From contig WNNJ02001874.1 in NCBI GenBank assembly GCA_012934845.2, forward strand, positions 248,001 through 312,000: a stretch of 64,000 nt of DNA, read 5' to 3'. Source of the stretch: Pomphorhynchus laevis (taxonomy: Eukaryota > Acanthocephala > Palaeacanthocephala > Echinorhynchida > Pomphorhynchidae). The translations under genes and the position numbers were made by a program. The notes below the pieces were generated by a model. That model was given only the letters and a program-made list of their open reading frames with translations, did not search any database and was not told the DNA's origin. Positions 52,301-58,306 of this stretch are shown here, piece after piece; the first letter of the stretch is position 1; the number at the start of each line of letters is the position of its first letter.

Positions 52301-53368
52301 TAATATAAATATAAATTGTATTAGATCTTATATAATTATTTATTATTTACCCTTATGTTTATTTATATATTTTATATAATACGTAGACTCAGTTATTTGA
52401 TCTGATTTATTAAATCTTTTTTAATCTGTGTCTTTCTAAAAATCTTTTAAATAAATTTTTATATTTTTTCGAGTCATATATTTGTTCTTTTGTATAGGAT
52501 ATCATCAAGTCCATACTAGGTCAATTTGAAAAATTATTAGCGACCTTTACTAACTTTACAGACAATATTTTGGACTATTTGAATAGACTTCGCAAGGTAT
52601 TTATTGAAACAACATGATCACAGTACATTTTCTTCTTCAGTACGTGACAAGCACTCCACAAATTGAAGAATTTTCTTCGGTTGTAAACAATTTCAAAACT
52701 GAAGCTATGGAATTATTCCAATGTTTCGGAAAAGTACCACTTAAAGCTATGATTACTAAATGTAATGATGTATTATCGCCGTCTAAGCTTGACAGGTAGG
52801 TTATTTGTTTTATGTTTTTTATCTCTATATAATTGAAGTTTTTTCTGATAGACAAAACCATTTCGCGTCTAATTCATTTTGGAATAACAATTTATTCATT
52901 TTTATTTTTAAATTACTGTTATTTTATCTTTAGTTTATATTTATTAAAAATAAATTCGTAAATAACTTTATTTCATGTACAGCCAGTACATTAGCAAAAT
53001 TAGCAAAATTCAATTTTCGTAATTTCGTTTGGTATTTTAGAATTTTTGGATTTCCCGAAAGTCTTCTGCTTATAGAATTCGAAGCATCCGGTAATTGTAA
53101 AAATATTTGCTGCTTGTTAAATTAACATAATTTAGAATTTGTACACGTCGATAACAATTTTGTTGCATGGAACAATTTTCTTTTAAGACTTCATGGCAAA
53201 TCAAATGACGGTCATACTATGTCTGCTGAACAACAGGTAACGAATTTGTCTAATTAACGAATTTCTTTTATATTAATTTTGTATAAATAGATTGAAAATG
53301 CCATTGCAGAAGCACAAGATACTAGCAATCTAGCGGCAATGTATGAAGGCTGGATTGCTTGGATATAA
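1532..53368 (+). CDS. SMG1: SMG1-like PI3K-related protein kinase (NMD kinase), partial at 5' end, about 50 exons
   Basis: SMG1 phosphorylates UPF1 in nonsense-mediated mRNA decay, in the cytoplasm, in a complex with SMG8 and SMG9. Identity rests on several blocks that I align from memory to vertebrate SMG1: a stretch like '[20 protein letters not shown]' in the helical region, [12 protein letters not shown] and [19 protein letters not shown] in the kinase N-lobe, [15 protein letters not shown] with VVHVDYN in the catalytic and activation loops, [10 protein letters not shown] in the C-terminal region, and a FATC end reading [12 protein letters not shown] followed by a stop. Exon phases agree at all junctions I checked. 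The traced coding length is about 7.9 kb. Vertebrate SMG1 is near 3,660 residues, so about 1,000 N-terminal residues should lie left of the window. No promoter or first exon was found. Exons are listed in the segment entries that follow. Confidence 0.93.
1563..1581 (+). other. candidate 19-nt intron in SMG1
   Basis: The sequence gtttatatttaaataacag is bounded by GT and AG. Removing it joins the exon behind the ttctcag acceptor, in frame, to [10 protein letters not shown]. Without removal every frame of that exon is closed. The alternative is that translation or an alternative transcript starts at the ATG at 1544. Confidence 0.5.
4232..4247 (+). other. candidate 16-nt intron in SMG1
   Basis: The sequence gtgattgtagttgcag (GT to AG, 16 nt) separates ...KKFLENAS from [13 protein letters not shown]. 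Without removal the frame shifts and closes at 4265. With removal it continues in phase 0 for 48 more codons to a donor at 4392. The downstream peptide matches SMG1, so the frame change is required. Confidence 0.72.
4895..5562 (+). mobile_element. L2/CR1-like LINE, 3' end, 5'-truncated and decayed
   Basis: Frames across this block give the C-terminal pieces of a non-LTR reverse transcriptase: a LHRLNYC motif near 4940, then [20 protein letters not shown], and finally [20 protein letters not shown] followed by a TAA near 5383. The last motif is typical of the L2/CR1/jockey group. A 3' tail of about 180 nt ends in short ATCT repeats (aataaatctatctatt). The frames are broken. Its 3' tail is shared with a second copy at 6344-6466. 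It lies in an SMG1 intron. Confidence 0.75.
5688..6047. repeat. 16-bp minisatellite (about 22 units)
   Basis: Tandem units of consensus attaatcttatcgatg with point changes. The array lies directly after the LINE tail and before the second LINE tail. Confidence 0.9.
6344..6466 (+). mobile_element. second LINE 3' tail (5'-truncated copy)
   Basis: It shares with 5437-5562 the run containing ctacgtggtatgga, cagtcacatcatt, tctgcatgatc and the ending aataaatctat. Only the 3' untranslated region is present, as expected for heavy 5' truncation. Confidence 0.75.
7162..7332 (-). CDS. ubiquilin-like UBA-domain terminal exon
   Basis: On the - strand, behind an acceptor (ttccccag) at 7333-7340, 57 codons read a Q/N-rich stretch ([16 protein letters not shown]) and then a UBA domain with [20 protein letters not shown], followed by MAVERNDDY and a stop at 7162-7164. 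Ubiquilins carry polyubiquitinated clients to the proteasome and end in a UBA domain with the pattern M-GF-NREANL-ALIAT-GDIN-AIERL. The match includes the GF, R, NL-AL and ER positions. No upstream exon is convincing, so this may be the last exon of a gene nested in the SMG1 intron, or a stray copy. A 22-nt gtaag...ccccag intron could link it to a 9-nt exon, but I doubt this. Confidence 0.55.
   Translation of the reverse strand, partial: QHQPTNQQPNQTQEQLYASELVQMQTVGFHSRDTNLEALVASMRDAKMAVERNDDY
7639..11331 (+). CDS. SMG1: SMG1 exons: FAT domain region
   Basis: Exons: 7639-7856, 7873-7948, 10741-10883, 10929-11114, 11196-11331. Residues such as [53 protein letters not shown] and [16 protein letters not shown] follow the same order as vertebrate SMG1 (ELHCPEAIQG, QQAEGRFEKASVEY, ACECYISIADW, LSSFESGKFVECT). 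These are TPR/HEAT-like helices of the FAT solenoid, which cradles the kinase. Between 7856 and 7873 lies a second 16-nt intron. The intron at 10884-10928 is 45 nt with an unusual gtgggc donor. It was chosen because it alone keeps frame and removes the in-frame TAA. Confidence 0.88.
7857..7872 (+). other. candidate 16-nt intron in SMG1
   Basis: The sequence gttatgtttgattaag (GT to AG, 16 nt) lies between ...SYIKK and [14 protein letters not shown]. Unspliced, the frame closes at TAA near 7888. Spliced, it runs in phase to the gtatgt donor at 7949 and on to exon 10741, whose peptide matches SMG1. Both flanks are therefore anchored by homology. Confidence 0.75.
7949..10740. other. SMG1 intron, AT-rich, with Penelope fragment and hairpin
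   Basis: It holds a 56-bp tandem duplication near 8925-9010, a perfect 16-bp-arm hairpin at 9163-9197 (ATTTCACCTAATCATA and its complement), a 10-bp-arm hairpin near 9370-9400 and a Penelope-like fragment (listed separately). Nothing else is supported. Confidence 0.7.
9440..10061 (+). mobile_element. Penelope-like element, GIY-YIG endonuclease end
   Basis: From 9455 the frame reads [20 protein letters not shown], then [15 protein letters not shown], and later LEREDFWI. After one in-frame TAA (9719-9721) the same frame continues [14 protein letters not shown]. This is the GIY-YIG nuclease domain that ends Penelope-like retroelements, with the Cys-Xaa-Cys-Gly motif, the YIGKT core and the terminal PLGLN motif. 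A following open run (9840-10061, 73 codons, Lys-rich) is in another frame and is probably the tail of the same element. The RT domain is absent, so the copy is 5'-truncated. Confidence 0.75.
11332..12458. other. SMG1 intron with an 18-bp perfect palindrome
   Basis: 12078-12095 and 12097-12114 are perfect inverted copies (AGTTAAACAAAGAGTACT) around one base. A further partial copy of the arm follows to about 12150. The rest is AT-rich, without coding signal. Confidence 0.7.
12459..16916 (+). CDS. SMG1: SMG1 exons: end of FAT domain and approach to kinase
   Basis: Exons: 12459-12993 (the largest, 535 nt), 13833-13998, 14047-14083, 14134-14349, 14398-14561, 16483-16598, 16651-16916. The block [19 protein letters not shown] matches the SMG1 'WAALASWAYRWGRK' helix. 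The block [51 protein letters not shown] matches the vertebrate segment with LRLLRLLVKHAGEL and APWRGIIPQLFSRL. Four of the introns here are about 48-52 nt, typical short introns of this gene. Part of exon 12459-12993 is duplicated in the following intron (13462-13642). Confidence 0.88.
13462..13642 (+). pseudogene. partial duplicate of SMG1 exon 12459-12993
   Basis: It matches 12481-12662 at about 96% (some seven substitutions and one base missing), starting at gcttgcctcagttctc and ending at gaggaaagggaag. The missing base breaks the frame at a TAA near 13570. It lies in the very next SMG1 intron in the same orientation. It has no clear donor, so it is probably not spliced in. Confidence 0.88.
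14562..16482. other. SMG1 intron with palindromic MITE
   Basis: Apart from the MITE at 15035-15215, a more complex stretch at 15480-15770 has no supported coding frame. The remainder is AT-rich. Confidence 0.6.
15035..15215. mobile_element. palindromic MITE, copy 1
   Basis: Inverted termini contain TTATTGGAGCTGGATCAAAG on the left and a matching degraded complement on the right. Inner arms include gcttctgttagcatctt and aagatgctaacagaa. The outer flank (atgatccattattgataaa) belongs to the terminal inverted repeat, because it recurs inverted beside copy 3. Confidence 0.8.
17636..17835. mobile_element. palindromic MITE, copy 2
   Basis: Same family as 15035-15215: GGAGCTGGATCG at the left, atttcgctaaccactgttag in the inner arm, its complement near 17740-17765, and a right flank with attgatcactatcaactatt. 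An 81-codon open frame across it reflects the palindrome and is not a gene. Confidence 0.8.
18265..22023 (+). CDS. SMG1: SMG1 exons: kinase N-lobe
   Basis: Exons: 18265-18444, 18491-18625, 19349-19548, 21855-22023. Exon 19349-19548 encodes [20 protein letters not shown], then [20 protein letters not shown]. This is the PIKK N-lobe with the ATP-binding lysine in the YLLKG motif and the acidic residues of EDLRQEER. Exon 21855-22023 encodes [20 protein letters not shown], the hinge region equivalent to HYSVTPLGTRSGLIQWV. Phases join exactly, with 2 nt carried from 19548 to 21855. Confidence 0.92.
19549..21854. other. SMG1 intron with GC-richer island and Penelope RT
   Basis: 19600-20210 is less AT-rich than its surroundings and has no supported frame on either strand. 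Words resembling Pol III A and B boxes (tagccccgtcgg at 20113, ggttcgatt at 20152) occur in it, but the arms do not fold as a tRNA. The run ttgttccatttcttgataaa is repeated about 500 bp apart (near 19853 and 20366), bracketing the island. The Penelope RT is listed separately. Confidence 0.45.
20890..21235 (-). mobile_element. Penelope-like reverse transcriptase fragment
   Basis: The reverse strand reads [20 protein letters not shown], then [20 protein letters not shown], then [10 protein letters not shown]. The YRHIDDVxxIW motif is the catalytic YxDD-type box, and FLDTTIY with KLEATLF is the usual following block in Penelope-like RTs that carry GIY-YIG. Flanking frames are interrupted. Only about 110 codons remain. 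Confidence 0.72.
22024..25074. other. SMG1 intron with unidentified coding-like remnants
   Basis: 23210-23350 is a low-complexity TTAATTAATATTAA array. 23580-24060, read on the - strand, gives broken coding-like runs (for example [20 protein letters not shown] and [20 protein letters not shown]); I do not recognise the family. Near 24330-24470 a palindrome of gaacaggaagttactac words lies beside a GC-richer 230-bp block. The run agtagtaacaactctttacc flanks that block on both sides (about 24438 and 24733). A short open stretch at 22560-22710 did not fit SMG1. Confidence 0.4.
25075..30594 (+). CDS. SMG1: SMG1 exons: kinase C-lobe with catalytic and activation loops
   Basis: Exons: 25075-25158, 25210-25289, 27501-27654, 27710-27829, 30311-30594. 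The first two read [13 protein letters not shown] and [20 protein letters not shown], matching the RPSELYYSKI and LMEATPPNLLAKELW segments. Exon 27501-27654 carries [20 protein letters not shown], then [13 protein letters not shown], with the catalytic Asp-Arg-His and Asn. Exon 27710-27829 carries [20 protein letters not shown], then [10 protein letters not shown]. The metal-binding motif is DYN, as in other SMG1 proteins, where most PIKKs have DFG-like sequence. Exon 30311-30594 begins [17 protein letters not shown], the end of the kinase fold, then diverges. All catalytic residues I can identify are present. Confidence 0.95.
25290..27500. other. SMG1 intron, AT-rich
   Basis: Near 26640-26860 are two R1-family ends in opposite orientation (caggtttcggcccctatt and gcatgtatttgcc). 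Nothing else is supported. Confidence 0.5.
28823..29570 (+). mobile_element. RTE-type LINE, 3' end with open C-terminal ORF, 5'-truncated
   Basis: From 28824 to the stop at 29544-29546 an unbroken frame of 240 codons reads [88 protein letters not shown] and [15 protein letters not shown]. These are the thumb and C-terminal motifs of RTE-clade reverse transcriptases. It is clearly less AT-rich than the surroundings and has no stop, so the insertion is fairly young. The nuclease and the YxDD box are missing. It lies in the intron just after the kinase activation-loop exon of SMG1, in the same orientation. Confidence 0.9.
30595..30777. other. SMG1 intron, AT-rich left part
   Basis: No feature seen before the large inverted repeat. 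Confidence 0.5.
30790..30874 (-). ncRNA. hammerhead-like ribozyme motif (left arm)
   Basis: Inverted copy of the motif at 31081-31153: CTGATGA, the same stem II and GAAA, with GTC preserved in cgcgtctgg after a 10-nt insertion in the stem III region. Confidence 0.5.
31081..31153 (+). ncRNA. hammerhead-like ribozyme motif (right arm)
   Basis: CTGATGA lies at 31090-31096. Stem II is gtcat with atgac (31097-31101 and 31106-31110, loop agtg). GAAA is at 31111-31114. A GTC cleavage triplet is at 31137-31139, separated from GAAA by a segment with a small hairpin (gtat-caa-atac). Stem I can form from ca/tg next to the core plus gatct with agatt (31081-31085, 31149-31153) across an internal loop. 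This matches a type I hammerhead as known from Penelope-like elements and retrozymes. Stem III is unusually long or weak, so activity is uncertain. Confidence 0.55.
31161..31886. other. SMG1 intron, AT-rich
   Basis: No gene, hairpin or repeat family recognised. Confidence 0.5.
31887..35401 (+). CDS. SMG1: SMG1 exons: start of the C-terminal region
   Basis: Exons: 31887-32215, 32297-32555, 32587-32683, 33676-33798, 34985-35172, 35227-35401. These follow the kinase domain and encode a poorly conserved, probably helical region (for example [20 protein letters not shown] and LSEIQ-type heptads). The link between 32215 and 32297 is the least certain join: the donor is gtcgtt, and a stronger gtgaga donor at 32251 is in another frame. 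The acceptor at 32337 is an alternative start of the second exon. The intron at 32556-32586 is only 31 nt. An in-frame 15-nt stretch with a perfect gtaagt donor (32078-32092) may be optionally spliced. Confidence 0.75.
33045..33430 (-). mobile_element. second RTE fragment, decayed
   Basis: The reverse strand reads [20 protein letters not shown], then [20 protein letters not shown]. This parallels the open copy at 28823-29570 ([40 protein letters not shown]), but with several stops and shifts. Its upstream part (33300-33420) is poorly preserved. Confidence 0.85.
33799..34984. other. SMG1 intron, AT-rich
   Basis: Contains a palindromic tataatatat run near 34670-34730. No other feature. Confidence 0.5.
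36957..38499. repeat. 372-bp satellite: three direct units and one inverted unit
   Basis: The landmark tacactacaatcagcgtagg recurs at 37021, 37393 and 37765, giving an exact 372-bp period. A fourth, inverted copy occupies about 38127-38499. Units contain internal hairpins (ccgtctttt...aaaagacgg; gcgtagg...cctacgc). Open frames of 60-105 codons on both strands follow the period and are by-products. The block is less AT-rich than the flanks. It lies in the SMG1 intron 35402-39482; the rest of that intron has no supported feature. Confidence 0.93.
39483..45644 (+). CDS. SMG1: SMG1 exons: middle of the C-terminal region
   Basis: Exons: 39483-39734, 40255-40338, 40414-40548, 40601-40667, 40702-40850, 40902-41010, 44074-44162, 44209-44375, 45256-45409, 45474-45644. 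The recognisable block is the last exon, [20 protein letters not shown] followed by [20 protein letters not shown]. It matches vertebrate SMG1 [20 protein letters not shown]. The other exons align only by position, length and unbroken phase. Introns of 34-75 nt alternate with introns of 3 kb (41011-44073) and 0.9 kb. The region is mostly charged helices, with no membrane segment. Confidence 0.83.
41267..41440. repeat. short tandem duplication, about 90-bp unit
   Basis: aagatcgac-cacgca, caccttaag and gcctttaattttatc recur about 89 bp apart, two to three times. Confidence 0.6.
41612..41945 (+). mobile_element. Penelope-like element fragment
   Basis: Open run ending [20 protein letters not shown], then KLLSDKLE. 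It is followed by the same 3' sequence (aataaataatatactttg, aataagatacta) as the copy at 48020-48290. Confidence 0.6.
42640..42935 (-). mobile_element. R1 tail plus Penelope fragment
   Basis: attcagctaactgagtcta at 42650 is the inverted R1 tail. 42838-42935 is the inverted Penelope stretch equivalent to LNNEILRIA in the copies at 43159 and 48020. Confidence 0.55.
43159..43545 (+). mobile_element. Penelope-like RT C-terminal fragment
   Basis: Unbroken frame with [20 protein letters not shown], then [21 protein letters not shown], and [20 protein letters not shown], then YFKLGYYK. This order (YPxxLxL, YLDxNI, KxDxFxF, RIxxICN, GYY) is the region between RT and endonuclease in Penelope-like elements. 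It is truncated at both ends and runs directly into an inverted R1 element at 43546-43630. Confidence 0.68.
43546..43630 (-). repeat. R1 element head, inverted
   Basis: Contains aggattataggtcatcagg, then the inverted ctgataacat and ggcccctaattcct words of the R1 family. Confidence 0.65.
43635..43990 (-). mobile_element. Penelope-like fragment, inverted relative to 43159-43545
   Basis: The reverse strand reads [20 protein letters not shown], then [20 protein letters not shown], then [11 protein letters not shown]. It is a close relative of 43159-43545 in opposite orientation, extending farther 3'. Confidence 0.68.
45645..47273. other. SMG1 intron, AT-rich
   Basis: No gene, repeat family or structured element recognised. 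Confidence 0.5.
47274..53368 (+). CDS. SMG1: SMG1 exons: C-terminal end with FATC domain
   Basis: Exons: 47274-47401, 47452-47530, 50265-50387, 52498-52596, 52641-52795, 53041-53090, 53136-53236, 53291-53368. The last two encode [15 protein letters not shown], then [20 protein letters not shown], then [11 protein letters not shown] and TAA. This is the FATC domain, which packs against the kinase activation loop and is required for PIKK activity. It corresponds to vertebrate MSVAEQVDYVIKEATN...LAQLYEGWTAWV. The stop at 53366-53368 is at the family's normal end. No clear poly(A) signal was assigned: AATAAA-like words occur at 53508 and beyond, but the sequence is too AT-rich to choose one. Confidence 0.93.
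47925..48630 (+). mobile_element. R1 - Penelope fragment - R1 composite
   Basis: An R1 head (47930-48010) is joined to a Penelope frame ([20 protein letters not shown], then [20 protein letters not shown], then FLWMDNK and stop near 48243). A 3' untranslated stretch and a second R1 head (48300-48420) follow, with the R1 tail at 48620-48645. The Penelope part is 5'-truncated. Confidence 0.65.
48921..50016. mobile_element. 1.1-kb nested foldback element
   Basis: 48921 onward (tggtttctctaagacaacta) is mirrored by the end at 50016. Arms continue inward, with AT-rich spacers, to an inner inverted pair (49184-49290 and 49428-49530) containing ggaaccgtcgcaaatttga and its complement. No transposase frame is present. 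Confidence 0.85.
50388..52497. other. SMG1 intron with 85-bp tandem repeat and R1 fragment
   Basis: Besides the tandem repeat, 50923-50975 is a solo end of the palindromic MITE (agctccaataattatttatc). 52190-52420 is an R1 copy with its tail (acgtagactcagttatttga). Confidence 0.6.
50623..50860. repeat. 85-bp tandem repeat, 2.8 copies
   Basis: aaatgcagatatcctataat starts at 50623, 50708 and 50793. Copies are nearly identical, which points to recent expansion. Confidence 0.92.
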
Positions 53369-53915
53369 ATGTTGTTGTTCTATATATATATTTAGTTAAG
53401 AACACGTTTGTTTATTTTGTCAATGTCTATAATTTTTAGTTTACATATAAATTTTTAGCTAATCACTAATTTTATTATCGGTGAAATGGTATGTCTCGAA
53501 GTCTGTGAATAAACATTTTATAGTAGATCTGAGAGAAGTGCATTTTATAAATGGGAAATAAGAATAAAATGCTTAAAATTTGTTAGGAATTATGACTATA
53601 ACGATAAACTCTGCCTCTAGATAAACAAAATAGATCTTAATAATCAGCAAAAATAATTAAAAAATAATATTGAAGAAGAACAAACTGTAACTTTAACTTT
53701 TTATATTGTACGCAGATATACAAAAAAATACATAAAAATAAAAGGTGAAATAAAAATATTAGCATAAATTATAAAAATAAATAAAATTATGAGAAATTTA
53801 GAGATATAAATAAAATGATAAAATAATTGTAATATTAAACATAAATTATATTAAATTAAATATTACAATATTAAATTGTAATATTAAACTTTAATAGAAA
53901 TATTAAAGTTTAATT

Positions 53916-54032
53916 ATGTCTAAATTTTATAACCGTGATTTTAATCTTAGAGCGCTTGTTTCATCTATAGGGCATGTAAATATGGTTGTGAAACGTATTG
54001 AAGATTTTTGTAAATTATTAAATAATATTTAA
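53916..54032 (+). pseudogene. UBA-domain fragment related to 7162-7332
   Basis: 39 codons read MSKFYNRDFNLRALVSSIGH, then VNMVVKRIED. They align with [20 protein letters not shown] and MAVERNDD of the - strand exon at 7162-7332, also at the DNA level (for example agcgcttgtt and catctat in register). No Q-rich part or splice site precedes it, so it looks like a decayed copy. Confidence 0.6.
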
Positions 54033-55410
54033 TATTAAATAACATATTAAATATTATTTAAATATATTAAATATTATTAATATATTTAAATAATATTTAA
54101 TACTATTAAAATATTAAATAAGTATTCCTTTTTAAATAAATATTATTAATATTATTTAATAATATTGATTAATATTATTTTAATAATATTTTATTATTAA
54201 AATAATAATAATTTATTGTTATAATATTATTATTTTTATTAATTTATAGGTTACTTTAACTTATCAATATGATTTATTAAATATAATGTGATTTTAATTG
54301 TTTAATTGTCAATACATATTACCTTTATTTTATGATTAAGATATTCACATTTTTAAATTTGAAAAGCTCAAATACAAATGACCAAAATAAAAAATATTTT
54401 TATTGAATATGACGTTAGGAAATATCTTTTGGCATTAAATATAATTCTAAATAAGCAAATCGCATACGATGAAACAGCGTGTATTTGGCTCCGCTGCTAT
54501 GTTAGATCGATGAATAGCGACCGAAATATGATAAAAACGCAATTCATTCTGAGGATTTCTAATCCTCAAAATGAGAAATTAGTATTCATCGTGTATTATT
54601 TATTAGCCAATTCATGAGACTTTTATTTAAAATTTTATTTATATCGTTATATCAATATACATCGTATAAAATCTTATTTATGAATTATTTATGATTAGTT
54701 TTTTGATTTGTTAAAGTACGCGCATAATATTCAGAAATTAGATTTCATATAATACATGGCAAAATGTCATGTCCTTATTCTCATTCATCGTATATTATTT
54801 TTTAGCCAATTCATAAAAATTGAATTGTAATAAAAAAATAAGATAAAGATACTATTATTTTTTAATTTATGCATTGTAAAAAATATGCAGCTACGTGAGC
54901 GGATTTATTGTCTTAACCTGATAACATAGTATTTCCTCATTATGATTTCAATCTTTATTCTGATACTATATATTATCTATTAAACTGTTCTAAAAAATGT
55001 TTTTTTTAAGAAAAAACAATTTTATGAAATAAAAAAATATTTTTTTATTTATTTTTTCATATTTTTTTATGAAAAAAATTTCATAATACAAAACATGCCA
55101 CTCTGCTCTCTGCTAGAATCACATATTATGATAAAAAAATAAAATTCCATACAAGGAAGTACACCCCTATCATTAATTATTAATTACTTTTATATAACAT
55201 TATCATGCATTCGGTCTGCTGTTATGCCGGGTAGAAAAATAGCGTCCGAAATCTATTGAAACGATAATTCCTCCTGATGACGTATAATCTTAGTTTTGAT
55301 ACATCGTAAATTATTTATCAAACAACTGTCTATTACAATATTACATTACTATGTAATTATTGCCGTATCAAATTCTACAATGCTATCAATTATCATACCA
55401 AATTATAAAT

Positions 55411-55605
55411 AATTATTGGAGCTGGTTCAAAGAAAAGAAGATTTTTTTTGATATTTTGCTACTTCTGTTAGTATCTTCAGAAATTACATCTTCAGTAATT
55501 TTCTGAAGATGCTAACAAAAGTTAGCGAAATATCAAAAATAATTTCTTTATTTCTTTGATCCAGCTCCAATAATTATTTATCAATAATGGATCATTATCA
55601 ATTAT
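55411..55605. mobile_element. palindromic MITE, copy 3
   Basis: The best-preserved copy: AATTATTGGAGCTGGTTCAA on the left, tttgatccagctccaataat on the right, and inner arms gttagtatcttcaga and tctgaagatgctaac. The right flank attatttatcaataatggat is part of the terminal inverted repeat. A further end lies at about 55992-56030. Confidence 0.85.
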
Positions 55606-56193
55606 TTAAAATAATGGATTTATTATTTTAATGTTGACTAATAAAATTCGAAAAAGTAGAAATTATTAAAAAACACTCGCCATATCACGGGAAAACATCT
55701 GCTGTCAGTCTTTTAAAGTTTGAGCTGGAATATCTCTAAACTCTAAAAGTGGATAGGATACATATAGTCGAAGAGGGGATAAATCACGTGCTTCCGTACA
55801 AGAAGACTCGCTGCGGTACAGCTTACGCTGCAATTTTGATGCAAGGTCTTTATCTATATATAATTGATAATAGCGAATATATCTAAAAAATGTTTTTTAT
55901 TTAAAACTTGACCAACTAAAACAGGATATCAAAGTAATTTGAAATTTAATGCCTATTTTGAATTTAATGTTGTTATAAACATTAAATTCTTGATAATTAT
56001 TTATCAACAATAGATCATTAACAACTAATTAATACCAAATTATATTACCATATCAAAGTCGATTTATATTTATCCAACTTCGAACAAAACATGGAATAAA
56101 ATAAATTCTTGAAAATACAAAAACGTTAGAAATCACAAATGTTTAAATAAGATTGTGACTTGATAGTGATATTGATTTCTCAACAAAAACTAA

Positions 56194-56577
56194 ATGATAA
56201 TCAATAATATTTACATTGATGCTTACCGACAAGCTGTTTCAGATATGATCGATAACAGTAATTTGAGTGACGAAACGAATACATCGTCATCTCAAGATCC
56301 AGATAGTAGCAATCGTAAGATGCAAATACTTAAACGACTTGTTGAACAGAGGAAACAAATGGAATCTACTCAACAACCTCAAAATGAAACAGGTGACAAA
56401 ATCAGTGCTGAGAAGAAACCACAGCAACAGATAGTATACGATGTTTCATCAAAGTTTCCTAATGCCTATGCATCACTAGGAACATATTGTAACTCAAATG
56501 GATTTGGACTTATTCCATGCATGCCAACGATTGGGGACAAAATACTAAATGATAAATCCCTGCAAAAGCTTTAAAAA
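56194..56577 (+). CDS. hypothetical protein, 126 residues
   Basis: An ORF from ATG at 56194 to TAA, whose codon composition is richer than the surrounding repeats. It is hydrophilic: an N-terminal stretch AYRQAVSDMIDNSNLSDETN, a basic segment KMQILKRLVEQRKQMES likely helical, a Q/K-rich linker, then VSSKFPNAYASLGTYCNSNG, FGLIPCMPTIGDK. There is no signal peptide or membrane segment. I do not recognise the family. It could be one exon of a larger downstream gene (start and end may be splice sites) or a short gene about 2.8 kb past SMG1 on the same strand. Confidence 0.5.
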
Positions 56578-57513
56578 GTGCTCAAACTTAGTAGAAAGCA
56601 TATAAGTACGTTGTGCGAGATAATAATATTTTATTAAAAAAACTGATTTTTATACTAGAAATCATGAAGTAATCATTAGGAATTACAAGGTCACAAAGAC
56701 GATGCTGAGAAGGAAATACAGCTACTGATATTTGATATATACATAAGTAATACATGTATTATCATGTATTAATAATATAATAAGTAATTAATTATTAATT
56801 ATTATGTATGCATAAATGTATTAATTATCTATTTATCGGTTCATCAAAATTGAGTTATAATAAATTCTTAACTTAAAAGAATCTGAATTATAGAAATCCT
56901 TAAGATATTTCTAAATTTTTGGAGATTTATACAAATATACAAATAAACAAATATACTTAGATGAAACTTTATAGTAAACTTTTTAAAATTATAAATTAAA
57001 TTTAATAATTAAATTTTATTTAAATTTCAATGTCTTTGTGATTTGTTTACAATCACAGCTACATTGTCTGCTGAGGTCATCTATCGTTCAAAATAAGTAC
57101 TTTTAGTACATATATTTTATACGTTATATTACGTTTTTTAATAAAGAAAACAACAATAAACAGATGCAACTTTATAGTAGAAAACTTTTTAAATTTATAA
57201 ATAAAATTTTATTTATAAAAATCTGAATTATATAAAATCTAAAGATTAAAAAATTATTTTTAAATCCATACATAGTACAAACTATGTAGACTCAGTTAAC
57301 CGATTTAAATTGAAATGTACGATTTTAGTCAGTTAACTATGCTGGATCGAGGAATATAGGCCGAAATCTGATAACATATCAGTTCCTCCAGATGATCTCT
57401 ATTCTTAATTCTGGTACATCGGTTATAATTTATTTTATTGTATTTATAGATTTATATTATGTATTTTGTTTAAAAATTTAATTTGAATGTAAAATCAAGT
57501 GCATATGGATTTG

Positions 57514-58126
57514 ATGTAGAGACCAAAACCTTATAGCATAGCAATTATTCCTGATGACCTATAATCTTAATTTTAATACATACATTTATTATTTATTTAT
57601 CAATTCCTATTTATTAAATTCTTACTCAATAACAATCTGAATGATATTAAATCTATATATTAAATTATATATTTTTAAATCTAAAATAGTACAAAATACT
57701 TGGACTCAGTCAACTGATCTGATTTAAAATTGTTTTTATCGAGAAATGAAAAAAGCATATTTTATAATAAATTTACATACAAAATGTATTTTATTTTAAT
57801 AAAATATAAAAACAAAAACATTTAGATTGAAAATTCAAGATTTTTAAATAAAAAATCTGAATTATGAGAAAAAAATATTAGAAATATTATTTAAAATAGG
57901 TCATTAACATGTATTTAGCCCCGCTGCAATGTTGGGTCGATGAATAGGTGTCAAAACATGATAGATAGCAGTGCCTCCTGATCATTTCTAATCTTTATTT
58001 TGTCGCATTGTATATTATTTATAACTGAGTTAAATAACTCAGTTAACTTATATGATTGACGTAAATCGTGTTTGAAATATCTCAGATATTTTAATGTTTA
58101 GTAGAATACCCTCATTTTCTTTTGAT
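57514..58126. repeat. 613-bp duplication, first copy, block A
   Basis: Matches 60792-61404 at a constant offset of 3,278 with very few differences (for example cattaacatg versus cattaagatg). Confidence 0.92.
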
Positions 58127-58306
58127 ATCTAATATGTGAATATTCTAATTCAGAAGTATTTAATGACTTGAAAATATTTAAAAAATACTATTTAATATAT
58201 AAAAATTAAATAATAAAATTTCTTCAAGAGATTTTCACGATTTTGATGAATCATAGTGAAGTTGTTTCTCGAAAAATACCTATCAAAGCACAAAAGAATT
58301 TGGAAA

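Larger units (their letters stand above)
53369..56193. other. SMG1 3' flank, AT-rich with R1 copies
   Basis: R1 heads lie near 54478-54620, 54895-54970 and 55200-55320. A UBA fragment and a MITE are listed separately. No other gene is supported; the 79-codon open run at 54378 is largely R1 sequence. Confidence 0.55.
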
